DNA from: Acidobacterium sp. S8
GTDB lineage: Bacteria > Acidobacteriota > Terriglobia > Terriglobales > Acidobacteriaceae
Length of the DNA stretch: 64,000 bases
Direction of reading: 5' to 3'
Assembly: GCF_009765985.1 (NCBI RefSeq)
Contig: NZ_LMUM01000037.1
Location: forward strand, 132,113-196,112
The position numbers and the translations under genes are program-made. The notes beneath the pieces were generated by a model. That model saw only the letters and a program-made list of their open reading frames with translations, had not been told where the DNA came from and did not search any database. Below are positions 37,915 through 46,864 of the stretch, in pieces (positions within the stretch are counted from its first letter, which is position 1; each line of letters opens with the position of its first letter).

Positions 37915-38283
37915 ATGGCGCAGTATTTGATCGCTATTCACCACCCCGACGGCTACGACGGGTCCACAGAGAGCAAAGCGATGGTGCGGGATATCAGCGC
38001 GCTCAACGAAGAGATGGATGCTGCTGGTGCCAGGATCTTCGCTGGCGGGCTTACCGCGGCCAGCAGTGCCAAGTCGCTGCGGGCGCAGGCTAATGGTGAG
38101 GTGCTCATGACGGACGGGCCGTATCTGGAAACCAAGGAGCATATTGGCGGCTTTTGGATACTGGAAGCCGCTGACCTGGACGAGGCACTGGCATGGGGCC
38201 GCAAAGCTGTTGTCGCCTGTCGGGCACCGGTCGAGGTGCGCGCATTTTTTCGGGGTCGGCCTGAAACAACTGAGCGGGAGTAG
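37915..38283 (+). CDS. YciI-like (YCII domain) protein
   Basis: 122 residues, ATG 37915 with AGGAGAAGGAGA upstream. It has the ferredoxin-like YCII/DGPF fold: AQYLIAIHHPDG, then MDAAGARIFAGGLTAAS, the family MTDGPYLETKEHIGGFWIL (residues about 63-81), and DEALAWGRKA. In related clusters these proteins sit beside sigma factors; here no such neighbour is adjacent. The possible active pair is His-Asp; the enzyme function is unknown. Divergent from the padR operon. Confidence 0.88.
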   Translation: MAQYLIAIHHPDGYDGSTESKAMVRDISALNEEMDAAGARIFAGGLTAASSAKSLRAQANGEVLMTDGPYLETKEHIGGFWILEAADLDEALAWGRKAVVACRAPVEVRAFFRGRPETTERE

Positions 38284-38428
38284 CATTACTACCGGCGATC
38301 ACGGCCTGAAAAACAAAATCAGATAGGACTCAAAAGAAACTCAGTCATGAGAAAAATCAATATGCTTGAATTGTCTCCCTTGAGGGGTGTCATACAGCCC
38401 GAGGAAGAGAAATGCGAGAACGCTGGTG

Positions 38429-38812
38429 TTAGGTGATCCGTTGAACCCATTGGCTCCGCCAGGCCGGCGCCTCAAAGGGATCCGCGAAATACTGTGTCTC
38501 GTGCACGACCTTATCGTCGCGGAACTCCATAATGCTCACTGTGAATGCTGATCGCCCCTGGTAGGTGATCGTGTATTCCGTGATCCAGAGATCATCTCGT
38601 CCGAGAATCCGCTTCACGGTGAAGCCTGACGGCTTGCCCGGATGATGACTCCGCAAGGCCTGTAAATTGCTTCGCCCGAGGATTCGCTCGCCCGACTGGG
38701 GATAGTCACAGATGGCATCGTCATCGTAAATGTCGTGTTCCGCGTTTGTATCTCCGGCAGCCGACGCCTGCCAGTGCTTATCCAGGGCTTCACGTATCTG
38801 TTCCTCTTGCAT
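38429..38812 (-). CDS. SnoaL-like (NTF2 fold) protein
   Basis: 127 residues, ATG 38812. A small cone-shaped alpha+beta protein of the SnoaL/nuclear transport factor 2 group: REALDKHWQASAAGDTNAEH helix, DDDAICDYPQSGERILGRSN, then strands ending in EFRDDKVVHETQYFADPFEAP. These proteins bind or isomerise small ligands; no catalytic residue set is obvious. The aldo/keto reductase lies just upstream on the same strand, with 26 nt between, so both may be cotranscribed. Confidence 0.82.
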   Translation of the reverse strand: MQEEQIREALDKHWQASAAGDTNAEHDIYDDDAICDYPQSGERILGRSNLQALRSHHPGKPSGFTVKRILGRDDLWITEYTITYQGRSAFTVSIMEFRDDKVVHETQYFADPFEAPAWRSQWVQRIT

Positions 38813-38838
38813 GGATTCCTCCCGGTGAGATTTCGGTT

Positions 38839-39777
38839 TTATTTGCCTTGTGGAATAAAACCCGGGCTGCCGGTCTTCACCACTTCATTGAGTCTCTGCC
38901 TGGTCTGAATGCCATTGATTTCGTGAAACGCGTCTTCCGGAAGCGCGGAGATGTTGAAATTCTCCTTCGCGCGAGCCGCGCTCTTCGGGGTGGTAAGCAA
39001 TGCCGTGCCGCGTTGCGCCGCCCATGCCAGCAGCACTTGTGCTGGCGTCTTTCCAGTGCGTATGGCGATCGCCAGAATAACCGGATCCTCCAACAGGCCC
39101 GGCCTCATTCCATGTCCTAAAGGCGCAAAGGCCAAAAATACTATGTCCTTTTTCTTGCAGAATTCCAGAAGCTCCGTTTCCGGAAGATACGGATGCGACT
39201 CGACCTGCACCACGGCCGGTTTGATGCGGGCAGCTTCGTAGACTGGTATCAATTCGTTCAGGCTGATATCCGACAATCCGATGGCACGGCATTTGCCGCG
39301 ATCTACGAGATTCTCCATCGCTCCCCACGTGTCGAGCAAGGTCACGCCGCGGTCGTAAATGACATTGCCGTTTTGATCTCTCGGATCCTGGTCGTCCCCC
39401 GCCTGGAACGCAAACGGAGTATGAATGAGGTAGAGATCCAGATGGTTGAGCTTGAGTCTGTCCAGACTCGCATCGAAGGCCGGTTCCACGCGTTCAGGGC
39501 GATGATTGGTATTCCACAATTTTGTGGTGATGAAGATGTCCTCTCGCGCAATCCCGCCAGCAAGGCCTTTCTGTAACGCCTCGCCTACTTCACGCTCATT
39601 CCGATATCGTTCCGCACAATCGAAGTGCCGAAATCCGGCAGCCAGCGCATCTCTGATAGCACTTACCGTGGTGGCTGCATCAGGAATCAGAGTGCCAAAC
39701 CCGAGAACAGGCATATAACCGGCGCCGTGGCTGAGCGGTATTTTCGTAGTCCGAAAATCAGAGGATTCGATCATCAT
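38839..39777 (-). CDS. Aldo/keto reductase
   Basis: 312 residues, ATG 39777 or 39774. The AKR tetrad is present: Asp53 and Tyr58 (HFDCAERYRNE), Lys86 (TTKLWN) and His119 (YLIHTPFAF). The cofactor segment near the C-terminus is TPKSAARAKENFNI, the NADP-binding pattern. It reduces an aldehyde or ketone in the cytoplasm with NADPH; the natural substrate cannot be read. The SnoaL-like gene follows on the same strand. Confidence 0.92.
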   Translation of the reverse strand: MMIESSDFRTTKIPLSHGAGYMPVLGFGTLIPDAATTVSAIRDALAAGFRHFDCAERYRNEREVGEALQKGLAGGIAREDIFITTKLWNTNHRPERVEPAFDASLDRLKLNHLDLYLIHTPFAFQAGDDQDPRDQNGNVIYDRGVTLLDTWGAMENLVDRGKCRAIGLSDISLNELIPVYEAARIKPAVVQVESHPYLPETELLEFCKKKDIVFLAFAPLGHGMRPGLLEDPVILAIAIRTGKTPAQVLLAWAAQRGTALLTTPKSAARAKENFNISALPEDAFHEINGIQTRQRLNEVVKTGSPGFIPQGK

Positions 39778-40069
39778 GAACAGCTAGACAAGAAGTGCGC
39801 CGAGTCTTGAGGTGACCGGCACAATAATTCTGCTTTGCCCAACAGATATTCGCGGGCCATATCCGATCCATTAGGACGCCTGAACAAAAATTAAAGCCCG
39901 GCAAGTCAGCATAGTCTATTGGACGAAAGTATGGATGATGAATTTTGGATGACTAGCGATACTCGGGATTGAAAATTTTGGGAATTGCTGCCGGGAATTG
40001 GCCGTCATCGCTCGCCGGTTTTTTCTCTTGCCATTCATCTAGCCCGGACCCCCATGAAAACATCCCAAG

Positions 40070-40747
40070 TCAGCTATTGAGCTGTGCAGCGAGTTTTTTC
40101 ATGGCGGCATTTTCGAGGATAACTTCGCCGGCCTCTCGACTGTGCAAAGCTATCTCTGCGGCGATGGAGCGACCGAGAATTCGCTGATCGATATTGCCGA
40201 ACCGCCCAGGCACGAGGCTTCCCAACCAACCGACCCAGGCTGGGGTATGTGCGTTGCCGACAATGATGCCGGGACGAAAGATGGCGAGGCGGGTAAAACC
40301 GATGGCGCGCACGGTGTCTTCCTTCATGCCCATGACGCGGACATAGCGAAAGTGGCTGCGGGCTGTGCTTCCTGCCGCAGAAAGCAGGCAAAACTGGGCG
40401 ATTCCGGCGTCATGGCAGCCACGCGCAAAGGCGCCGACCACGCCGATTTCGAGTTGTTTCAATTCCTCTTCGCTCCAGCGCGCCGATCCAGAACCGACAC
40501 CCACACAGCTCACGGCGCTGACGGGACCCTGGCTTAAAACTTCGCGGGCAAGGGCGGCGGTGCGCTCGGCAAAGTCAGCAGCGCCGGTATCAAGAACGAC
40601 GTTGCGTACCCGCGACGGCATCGCAATGGGCTTTCTGGTGACCATCACTACTTCGCGACATTCCGGAATTGCGAGCAGCTCCGCGACCGCTGCACCACCG
40701 ACTTGCCCGGTACCACCGAGAACAATTGCGGCGAAATTCTGATTCAT
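40070..40747 (-). CDS. Atypical short-chain dehydrogenase (NAD(P)-binding, TIP30/HTATIP2-like)
   Basis: 225 residues from ATG 40747 with GAGG upstream; TTG 40750 is one codon earlier. The NAD(P)-binding loop is IVLGGTGQVGGAAVAELL (residues about 8-25), followed by VVMVTRKP, the end of strand 2. SAVSCVGVGSGSARW and the central FCLLSAAGSTARSHFRYVRVMGMKE hold the SDR strand 5 and the YxxxK-like YVRVMGMK. The overall layout resembles NAD-binding_10/HTATIP2-type proteins, which usually bind NADPH without strong dehydrogenase activity. The quoted segments are separate parts. Confidence 0.85.
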   Translation of the reverse strand: MNQNFAAIVLGGTGQVGGAAVAELLAIPECREVVMVTRKPIAMPSRVRNVVLDTGAADFAERTAALAREVLSQGPVSAVSCVGVGSGSARWSEEELKQLEIGVVGAFARGCHDAGIAQFCLLSAAGSTARSHFRYVRVMGMKEDTVRAIGFTRLAIFRPGIIVGNAHTPAWVGWLGSLVPGRFGNIDQRILGRSIAAEIALHSREAGEVILENAAMKKLAAQLNS

Positions 40748-40877
40748 CAAGAGGACCTCTGCTTAGGGAAGGGTGCCATAGCCCCGTTCATCCCAGGAGG
40801 GAAGCATGCCTGGTCTCGGTTTCTAAATTGAGCCAGTGAAGCATGGCTTTTCTCAATTGGCGTACGACTCAAAGTAC

Positions 40878-42074
40878 TTATTGAGGTGATGTTTTCGACC
40901 ACGAAATCTCATCTCCCCCAAAGAGCAGAATCTGCCCCACATCCTGCTCATTGCGCGCAAACTGTAAGTCTATATATCTGCCTTCGAACCTGCGCCTGAT
41001 TCGTAACGTTTTCACAATGTCGGACTGCAGAGAATTGAGCGAGTGCGGAAACACATACCAGGCCCTCGATCCAAGCGGAATATAGGTCGTATGGCCATTC
41101 ACAACAACGTTGAGCATGGCGCTTACCGTCACCACCCCTTGGAAATTCACGCAGTCAACCTGAGATGGGTCGAGATCATCGCAGGTCGCTTTCGGGTCGT
41201 TCACCATCATTCGCGTCGCTTCATTCAGGCTTTGAATCTCCCGTCCGCCAAGCAGAATCGCGGGGCTCTTGATGTTGCCCGAGACCACCAGGCTCTGCAG
41301 TAAGAGTCGAAGATGAGAGCTTTCCTTGAATCGTGAAGCGAGCGTCGTGTCAGGGAGATTTGCGACCGAGGTGGCAAATTTCTTGTAATCGCCTTCGCTG
41401 CGAAGAAACTTCAGCTGGGTGCGTTGGTCAGCATCATGCGCAACCCTGTAGTACGTGGTGATCGTGCCTTGATAATTCTCTCCGCTCTGTAAGTCGCCTC
41501 CTTCCTTCGCAAACAAATTGCGCTCAATGCGCAATTCCATGCCCAGCGCCAGATCAACATATCCACCCGGCCCATAGGAGTAGCGATAGAACAGCGATTC
41601 GTCCGCAGGCAAAGCCATGTTTGCGACCATACCCTGCTCGACCATCGCCAACTCATTCGGAGAGGCGAAGCATCGTTGTCGCGCAGACAGCTCGCCGAGA
41701 AACTTACTCCATTCGCCTTTCATATCGACATAGCCGCCATTCTGCGCCCATGTTTCAGCGAGTGGAGTTTCGGCACTCCAATACGCCGTGCCCTGATACT
41801 GCGCCGGATACAGAGAAAACCACTTTCCATGAATCGAGCACTGATTCTCCGGCATTCGATTCCCGTCATAACGGATGGGGAGCTGGATTGTCTGGTGAGC
41901 TTGCTGAGACCATGCACTCCCTGGCGGGAGCAAAAAATATTGAGAATCAACTTCCGCGAGCTTATAAAACTCCTGCGAAGCAGGCTGACGGTGAGCTGCA
42001 CAGCCAAGGCTTCCGGTCAGCACTAGGCTGAGTGCCATCAACTTGAGCCTTCGATCGAGTCGCCGCATCTTCAT
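40878..42074 (-). CDS. Predicted lipoprotein, unknown function
   Basis: 398 residues from ATG 42074 (TTG 42083 and ATG 42068 are alternatives). The N-terminus is a lipoprotein signal: basic MKMRRLDRRLK, a hydrophobic stretch and the lipobox LTGSLGC near residue 25; with AAH after the Cys it should go to the outer membrane. The rest has no motif I recognise. It has a hydrophilic mixed alpha/beta composition, Cys residues in ENQCSIHGKW and RQRCFASPN, and a C-terminal block VVNGHTTYIPLGSRAW. The gene stands alone between repeats and a short-chain dehydrogenase; the neighbourhood does not suggest a role. Confidence 0.7.
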   Translation of the reverse strand: MKMRRLDRRLKLMALSLVLTGSLGCAAHRQPASQEFYKLAEVDSQYFLLPPGSAWSQQAHQTIQLPIRYDGNRMPENQCSIHGKWFSLYPAQYQGTAYWSAETPLAETWAQNGGYVDMKGEWSKFLGELSARQRCFASPNELAMVEQGMVANMALPADESLFYRYSYGPGGYVDLALGMELRIERNLFAKEGGDLQSGENYQGTITTYYRVAHDADQRTQLKFLRSEGDYKKFATSVANLPDTTLASRFKESSHLRLLLQSLVVSGNIKSPAILLGGREIQSLNEATRMMVNDPKATCDDLDPSQVDCVNFQGVVTVSAMLNVVVNGHTTYIPLGSRAWYVFPHSLNSLQSDIVKTLRIRRRFEGRYIDLQFARNEQDVGQILLFGGDEISWSKTSPQ

Positions 42075-42092
42075 CTTCTTCAACGTATAAAT

Positions 42093-42284
42093 TCAGAAAT
42101 ATCTCAAAGCGCAGCAAACCCCAAGCATTAGAAAATGATCGGGTGCCCCAGGTTCGCGGAGCTAACCTGGGATCCTCCACAATCCAAGAACTACCCACCC
42201 TAGAGGCCGTCCTTCTGACTCTGACCGAAATGGAGTGAAGAATCCAGAAGATATCTCAAAGCGCGGCGAACCCCAAGCATTAGA
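42093..42284. repeat. Dispersed intergenic repeat, full unit plus partial unit
   Basis: 42142-42284 matches 44953-45090 in the same orientation along nearly its whole length: GTGCCCCAGGTTCGCG-AGCTAAC, TCCTCCACAATCC-AGAACT, then GAAGAATCCAGAAGATATC and TCAA-GCGC. 42093-42134 is a second copy of the last 40 bases only. The first part forms a hairpin CCCAGGTT/AACCTGGG. The span lies between the lipoprotein and the third ADOP gene. Confidence 0.75.
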
Positions 42285-42387
42285 TAACGAGAATCTAGTA
42301 TTCATCACCCCCAAGAACGAACCAAGTTCGTAACGGCAGAAAGTATCACCCACTGGACAGGTTGCGGACGCCAGCCCTCTTTCGACA

Positions 42388-44901
42388 CTATTCGTCGCGC
42401 AGGACACGCATAGGGTCAACTCGCATGGCGCGCCATGTCGGGAGAAAGCACGCTGCTAAGGAGACCGCTCCCAATAGAAGAACGATCGCCGAGTAGGTCC
42501 TCGGGTCAAGCCAGGAGACGCCGAAGAGCAGCGGCTTCCACCACGCAGCTGCCGAAAGGCTGCGGGCGGCGAGCAGGGCGATGGCTGTTCCGATGGCGAG
42601 GCCGGAGAGAACTAATGCGGCGGTGCGGAAGAGGATGAGTGAGGCTATATGGTGGCGATCGGCTCCAATCGCCATGCGGAGGCCGATTTCGCGGGTGCGT
42701 GTCGCGACCATGGCGGCGAGGGTGGCGTAGAGACCGAGTCCTGTTAAGAAAAGCGCGATGGCTGCGAAGGCGGAAATGAGCAGAGTTTCGAAGCGCTGCG
42801 TGCCGGAGACGAGGCTTAGGTGCATTTCCATGGTTTCAGGAGTGAGAAGAAAGAGCGTGGGATCGATGCTGGCGAGCGCAGCCTGCGCGGGCTTGCCGTA
42901 CTGCAGGGGGTTGCCGGCGACGCGGAGGACGATGGCGGGGCGCATGAGCATGGAAGCCTGCGAGTAGGGGAAGACGGCCATCGGCTGCGGCGGTTCCTGA
43001 ATGGAGTACTGCTGGAAGTCGGCGAGCACGCCGATGATTTCTCGGTCGTTGCGTGTGGTGGGATCGAGGTCGTTGGACTGGTTGCGGAGCTGGATGAGAT
43101 CGGGGCGGATGTGCCTTCCTATGGGGTTCTGGTTGGGAAAGTATTCTTTAACGAAGGCCTGATTCACGAGGGTGACGAAGGGAGCTTTGGGGTCGTTATC
43201 AGCGGCGGTGAAGGTGCGGCCCTGCAGTAGAGGCACGCCGAGGGTCTCGAAGTATCCGGGCTCGGCTTCGCCGATGAAGGCGGTCAGCGGATTGTCGGGC
43301 GGGTTGGGACGGCCATCGATTTCAACGGGTGCGCTGGCGTAGGCGCCCTCCATGGGCGTGGGATAGCCACCGGAGGCACTGCGGACGCCGGGAATGGCGG
43401 CGAGTTTGGGCAGATATTCTTTGTAGAAGAGAGCTTTCTTTGCATCCGGGTAGCGGGCGTTTGTGAGCGGCAGCATAAAGCGCAGCAGATGGTCGGGCTG
43501 AAAGCCTAGTTTGGCATGACGCACGTTGACAAAGCCGCGAATGAGCGGTCCGGAGACCAGCAATAAAGCGAAACCGAGGGCGGTCTGCGCGATGACGAGG
43601 GTGTTCTGGAAGCCGTGAGAGCGTCGGCCGGTGGTGCTATGGCTCTGTTCACGAAGGGACTCGATGGGCGAGATCCGCGTGAGCTTCCATGCGGGTACGA
43701 GGCTGCTCAGGATGGCGCAGAGGATGGAGATCGCTGCGGTGAAGGCGAGGACACGGCCATCAATGGCGACTTCGCCAATGCGTGGGATGTCATCGGGGAC
43801 GAACGGCAGGGCGGTATGCAGTAAGACATAGGCGAGGGCGATGCCGATGGCTCCGCCAGCGAGGGCGAGGACGAGGGCTTCGATGAAAAGCTGCCGCCAG
43901 ATGCGCCATGAAGATGCGCCGAGGGCGGCGCGGAGGGCGATTTCGCCGCGCCGCTTCATGGTGCGGGTGAGCATGAGTCCTGCAACGTTGGTGCAAACGA
44001 TGAGGAGCACGGCGAGGACAGCGGCCATGAGCAAAAGCAGTGCGGGGCGCATGTCTCCGGTAACATCGGCCAGCTTGGACTGGACGAAGACAGAGGTGAG
44101 GTAGCGGTCTTCAGAGTAGGTCTGGGCAAGGCTGGACTGTATCGTGGCGAGGTCGGCATGGGCCTCCTGCAGGGTGATGCCGGGCTTGAGGCGGCCTATG
44201 ATTTCGGCGAATCCGTTGTCGCGCTCCTTGCCGCGTGGCGCGGAGCCATCGAGGAAATAGGAGAAGCTGGTCCAGAGCTCAGCCTGGTCGTTACCCCGCG
44301 GCTCGGTGAAGCCTTTGGGCATCACTCCAACGATGGTGAAAGGCTGGTCGCTGACGAGGATGGTAGTGCCGAGGATGTTCTTATCGGAGGCGAAAAGGCG
44401 CTCCCAGAGGCCGTAGCCGAGAATGACGACATGATGACCAGCCTGATCGTCATCGTGGGTGAAGTTGCGGCCGAGGATGGGCTGGACGCCAAGGGTGTCG
44501 AAATAATTGGCCGTGACGCGGCAGATGGGGAGAACGTCGCCATCCCTGCCATTGGCGCGGCTGATGAGACGCCCGTCACCGGAGAATGCAGCGAGTTGGG
44601 CGAAGGAGTGACTGCGATCGCGCCAGTCAAGGTAGTTGGGATAAGAGGTCCCGCTGCGATCGAGTCCCTGGCCCTGGCGCGATTCTACGGTGTAAACGGC
44701 AGTGAGCTGTTCCGGGTGCGGCAGGGGCAGCGGCTTGAGCAGGACACCGTCGATGAGGCTGTAGATCGCGCTCGTGGTGCCAATGCCGAGAGCGAGGGTG
44801 AGGATAGCGGTCAATGCGAAGCCTGGCGATTTGCGCAGCTGGCGCAGGGCAAAATAGAAATCGGAACGCAGGGAGGCGACCATGACTAGGAGAAAATTCA
44901 T
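42388..44901 (-). CDS. ADOP family permease (MacB/FtsX-like), third copy
   Basis: 837 residues, ATG 44901; ATG 44883 is also possible. It lacks the N-terminal cytosolic domain of the other two and starts directly with the short pre-helix (FALRQLRKSPGFALTAIL) and helix AILTLALGIGTTSAIYSLI. The periplasmic MacB_PCD region, the FtsX blocks and the C-terminal FLPTWRAMRVDPMRVLRDE are all present. It prefers C-ending codons where the other copies prefer G-ending ones, so it belongs to another ADOP lineage and did not come from the local tandem duplication. No PadR gene is adjacent. Repeats lie on both sides. Confidence 0.9.
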   Translation of the reverse strand: MNFLLVMVASLRSDFYFALRQLRKSPGFALTAILTLALGIGTTSAIYSLIDGVLLKPLPLPHPEQLTAVYTVESRQGQGLDRSGTSYPNYLDWRDRSHSFAQLAAFSGDGRLISRANGRDGDVLPICRVTANYFDTLGVQPILGRNFTHDDDQAGHHVVILGYGLWERLFASDKNILGTTILVSDQPFTIVGVMPKGFTEPRGNDQAELWTSFSYFLDGSAPRGKERDNGFAEIIGRLKPGITLQEAHADLATIQSSLAQTYSEDRYLTSVFVQSKLADVTGDMRPALLLLMAAVLAVLLIVCTNVAGLMLTRTMKRRGEIALRAALGASSWRIWRQLFIEALVLALAGGAIGIALAYVLLHTALPFVPDDIPRIGEVAIDGRVLAFTAAISILCAILSSLVPAWKLTRISPIESLREQSHSTTGRRSHGFQNTLVIAQTALGFALLLVSGPLIRGFVNVRHAKLGFQPDHLLRFMLPLTNARYPDAKKALFYKEYLPKLAAIPGVRSASGGYPTPMEGAYASAPVEIDGRPNPPDNPLTAFIGEAEPGYFETLGVPLLQGRTFTAADNDPKAPFVTLVNQAFVKEYFPNQNPIGRHIRPDLIQLRNQSNDLDPTTRNDREIIGVLADFQQYSIQEPPQPMAVFPYSQASMLMRPAIVLRVAGNPLQYGKPAQAALASIDPTLFLLTPETMEMHLSLVSGTQRFETLLISAFAAIALFLTGLGLYATLAAMVATRTREIGLRMAIGADRHHIASLILFRTAALVLSGLAIGTAIALLAARSLSAAAWWKPLLFGVSWLDPRTYSAIVLLLGAVSLAACFLPTWRAMRVDPMRVLRDE

Positions 44902-44952
44902 ACTAGCATCTGCCAGGTGCCCTATCCTGAGCCGCAGGTGGAGGGGATAGCC

Positions 44953-45090
44953 GCGTGCCCCAGGTTCGCGAAGCTAACACGGGATTCCTCCACAATCCGA
45001 GAACTCCCCAACCCTCAGGCCGTCATTCTGAGCGCAGCGAAGAATCCAGAAGATATCTCAAGGCGCAGCGAACACTCAAGCCTCAGAAAT
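44953..45090. repeat. Dispersed intergenic repeat, full unit
   Basis: Same family and orientation as 42142-42284; the internal core GTCATTCTGAGCGCAGCGAAGAATCC is the pattern commonly found many times per Terriglobia genome. The hairpin at the left end is degenerate here (AACCTGGG in the other copy reads AACACGGG). Confidence 0.75.
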
Positions 45091-45295
45091 TGAGGACTAC
45101 TTTGTCAAAATGCCGGGTGCACACCGGGTCTCGATTCTGAGACCGGGATTTTCAGCATGGAAAATCCATCATCATAAAACCTACCAAAAATGCGCTCAAA
45201 GCGAACCAGCGTGCAGATTTTTGCTCTTAAATACACATACTCATCCAGTGGAATGTGGCCAATATAGACGTCAGCCGATAGAGACTTCGTACGCT

Positions 45296-45352
45296 GAGAG
45301 AAGCGAAGAATCCCCAAGACATATCAAGGCGCAAACCAGTCCTCACGCCTTA
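45296..45352. repeat. Fragment of the dispersed intergenic repeat
   Basis: GAGAAGCGAAGAATCCCCAAGACATATCAAGGCGCAAACCAGTC in parts matches the right half of the units at 42142 and 44953 (GAAGAATCC, AGATATC, AAGGCGCA). It carries several differences, so it is an old copy. Confidence 0.55.
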
Positions 45353-45521
45353 TTCTTGTCAAGATCCCCGTCTCGATAACCTAACCGCATCCACAGTATT
45401 TTCAAAGGTTTAGCAAGAAGCCGAAGGCGCCGAGAATTATGACCAAATTTGCTATCCTGAAAGTAGGTAAACATAAATAGTGCTTTTCTCCACATGTAAA
45501 CCGGGAAAACTACAGCTAAAC

Positions 45522-45588
45522 CACTGAAACTAAACAATCTCCGTATGGAATGCCCTCTGTAAATCACTGAAAATAAACAATCTCCGTA
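45522..45588. repeat. 24-bp direct repeat pair upstream of the aminotransferase gene
   Basis: Positions 45522-45545 and 45565-45588 are CACTGAAA(C/A)TAAACAATCTCCGTA with one difference, 43 nt apart (four helical turns). A G-rich palindrome GGGTACCC follows at 45601. The segment is AT-rich and lies 50 to 120 nt upstream of the aminotransferase start, so it may be an operator or part of a promoter. It could also be a remnant of a local duplication. Confidence 0.6.
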
Positions 45589-45640
45589 CAAAACAGGGGA
45601 GGGTACCCCCGGGGCATCGGAAATACGCGAAAATAGAGTG

Positions 45641-46753
45641 ATGCAGTTCATTGACCTCAAAGCGCAGTACCGCAGGCTGAAGCAGGATATCGATTCCCGC
45701 ATCCAGAAGGTCCTCGACCACGGCCAGTACATCCTCGGCCCTGAAGTCTCGGAGCTCGAAGCGAAGCTTGCAGCCCGTACCGGCGCGAAGCACTGCATCG
45801 GCTGCGCCAGCGGCACTGACGCGCTACTCCTGGCAATGATGGCGCTCCACATCGGCCCCGGCGATGAGGTCATTACCTCGCCCTTTACTTTCTTCGCGAC
45901 TGGCGAGATGATCGCTCTCCTCGGCGCACTCCCGATCTTCGTCGACATCGACCCCGCAACCTACAACATCGATCCGGCAAAGATCGAAGCCGCCATCACG
46001 CCGCGCACGAAAGCGATTATGCCCGTCAGTCTTTACGGACAATGCGCCGATATGGACCCGATCAACGCCATCGCGGCGAAGCACGGCGTGGCCGTCATCG
46101 AAGATGCCGCCCAGAGCTTCGGCGGAACCTATAAAGGCCGCCAGTCCGGGAATCTGAGCACCATTGCCTGCACCAGCTTCTTCCCGTCAAAGCCGCTGGG
46201 CTGCTATGGAGACGGGGGCGCCATATTCACCAGCGACGACGATCTCGCCCACCGCCTGCGCGAGCTGGCCAATCACGGCCAGGCCGGCCGCTACCATCAC
46301 GTGAGCGTCGGCATCAACGGACGCCTCGACACCATCCAAGCCGCCATTTTGCTCGCGAAGCTGGCCGTCTTCGACGACGAACTGGCCGCTCGCCAGCAAG
46401 CCGCTGCCGCTTATAGTGAACAGCTGAGGGAAGCGGTGCACACGCCTGCAGTCGGGGAAGAATACACCAGCGCCTGGGCGCAGTACACCATCGAAGTAGA
46501 CGAGCGCGACGCCGTCCAGAAAGCCCTTCAGCAGGCGGGAATTCCTACCGCAGTTCACTATCCGGTCCCGCTGCACCTCCAGCCCGTCTTTGCCGGAATG
46601 AACCTGCCTGAAGGCAGCTTCCCTCACTCCGAGCGAGCAGGCAAGCGCGTGCTGAGCCTGCCCATCCATCCTTACCTTGAACCCTCCCAGATCGTAACCA
46701 TCAGCGAAGCGGTCAAACAAGCGGTGGCAGGAGTGACCGCCGTTACCAAATGA
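45641..46753 (+). CDS. DegT/DnrJ/EryC1/StrS family sugar aminotransferase
   Basis: 370 residues from ATG 45641 (GTG 45638 is one codon earlier). PLP-dependent fold type I enzyme that makes an amino sugar on a nucleotide-activated keto-sugar. Visible features are CASGTDALLLAMMAL (cofactor phosphate site), SPFTFFATGEMIALLGA, VIEDAAQSFGG (PLP-pyridine Asp) and the Schiff-base Lys184 in FFPSKPLGCYGDGGA. The C-terminus has YPVPLHLQPVF and LSLPIHPYL, as in WbpE-type enzymes. It should serve surface-polysaccharide or LPS synthesis, but no partner genes lie nearby in this window. Confidence 0.92.
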   Translation: MQFIDLKAQYRRLKQDIDSRIQKVLDHGQYILGPEVSELEAKLAARTGAKHCIGCASGTDALLLAMMALHIGPGDEVITSPFTFFATGEMIALLGALPIFVDIDPATYNIDPAKIEAAITPRTKAIMPVSLYGQCADMDPINAIAAKHGVAVIEDAAQSFGGTYKGRQSGNLSTIACTSFFPSKPLGCYGDGGAIFTSDDDLAHRLRELANHGQAGRYHHVSVGINGRLDTIQAAILLAKLAVFDDELAARQQAAAAYSEQLREAVHTPAVGEEYTSAWAQYTIEVDERDAVQKALQQAGIPTAVHYPVPLHLQPVFAGMNLPEGSFPHSERAGKRVLSLPIHPYLEPSQIVTISEAVKQAVAGVTAVTK

Positions 46754-46864
46754 ATACAAAAGATCCACCCAAAAAACCACTGAGGGATTGACACCAAACC
46801 GCATTGGGGTAAAAATCTCATCAAACATTTCGACAACGAAATGTTTTGAGGTCATCCGCAGGCG

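Noticed and set aside
44158-44889. 243-codon open frame on the plus strand
   Set aside because: Opposite the third ADOP gene; no recognisable protein features.
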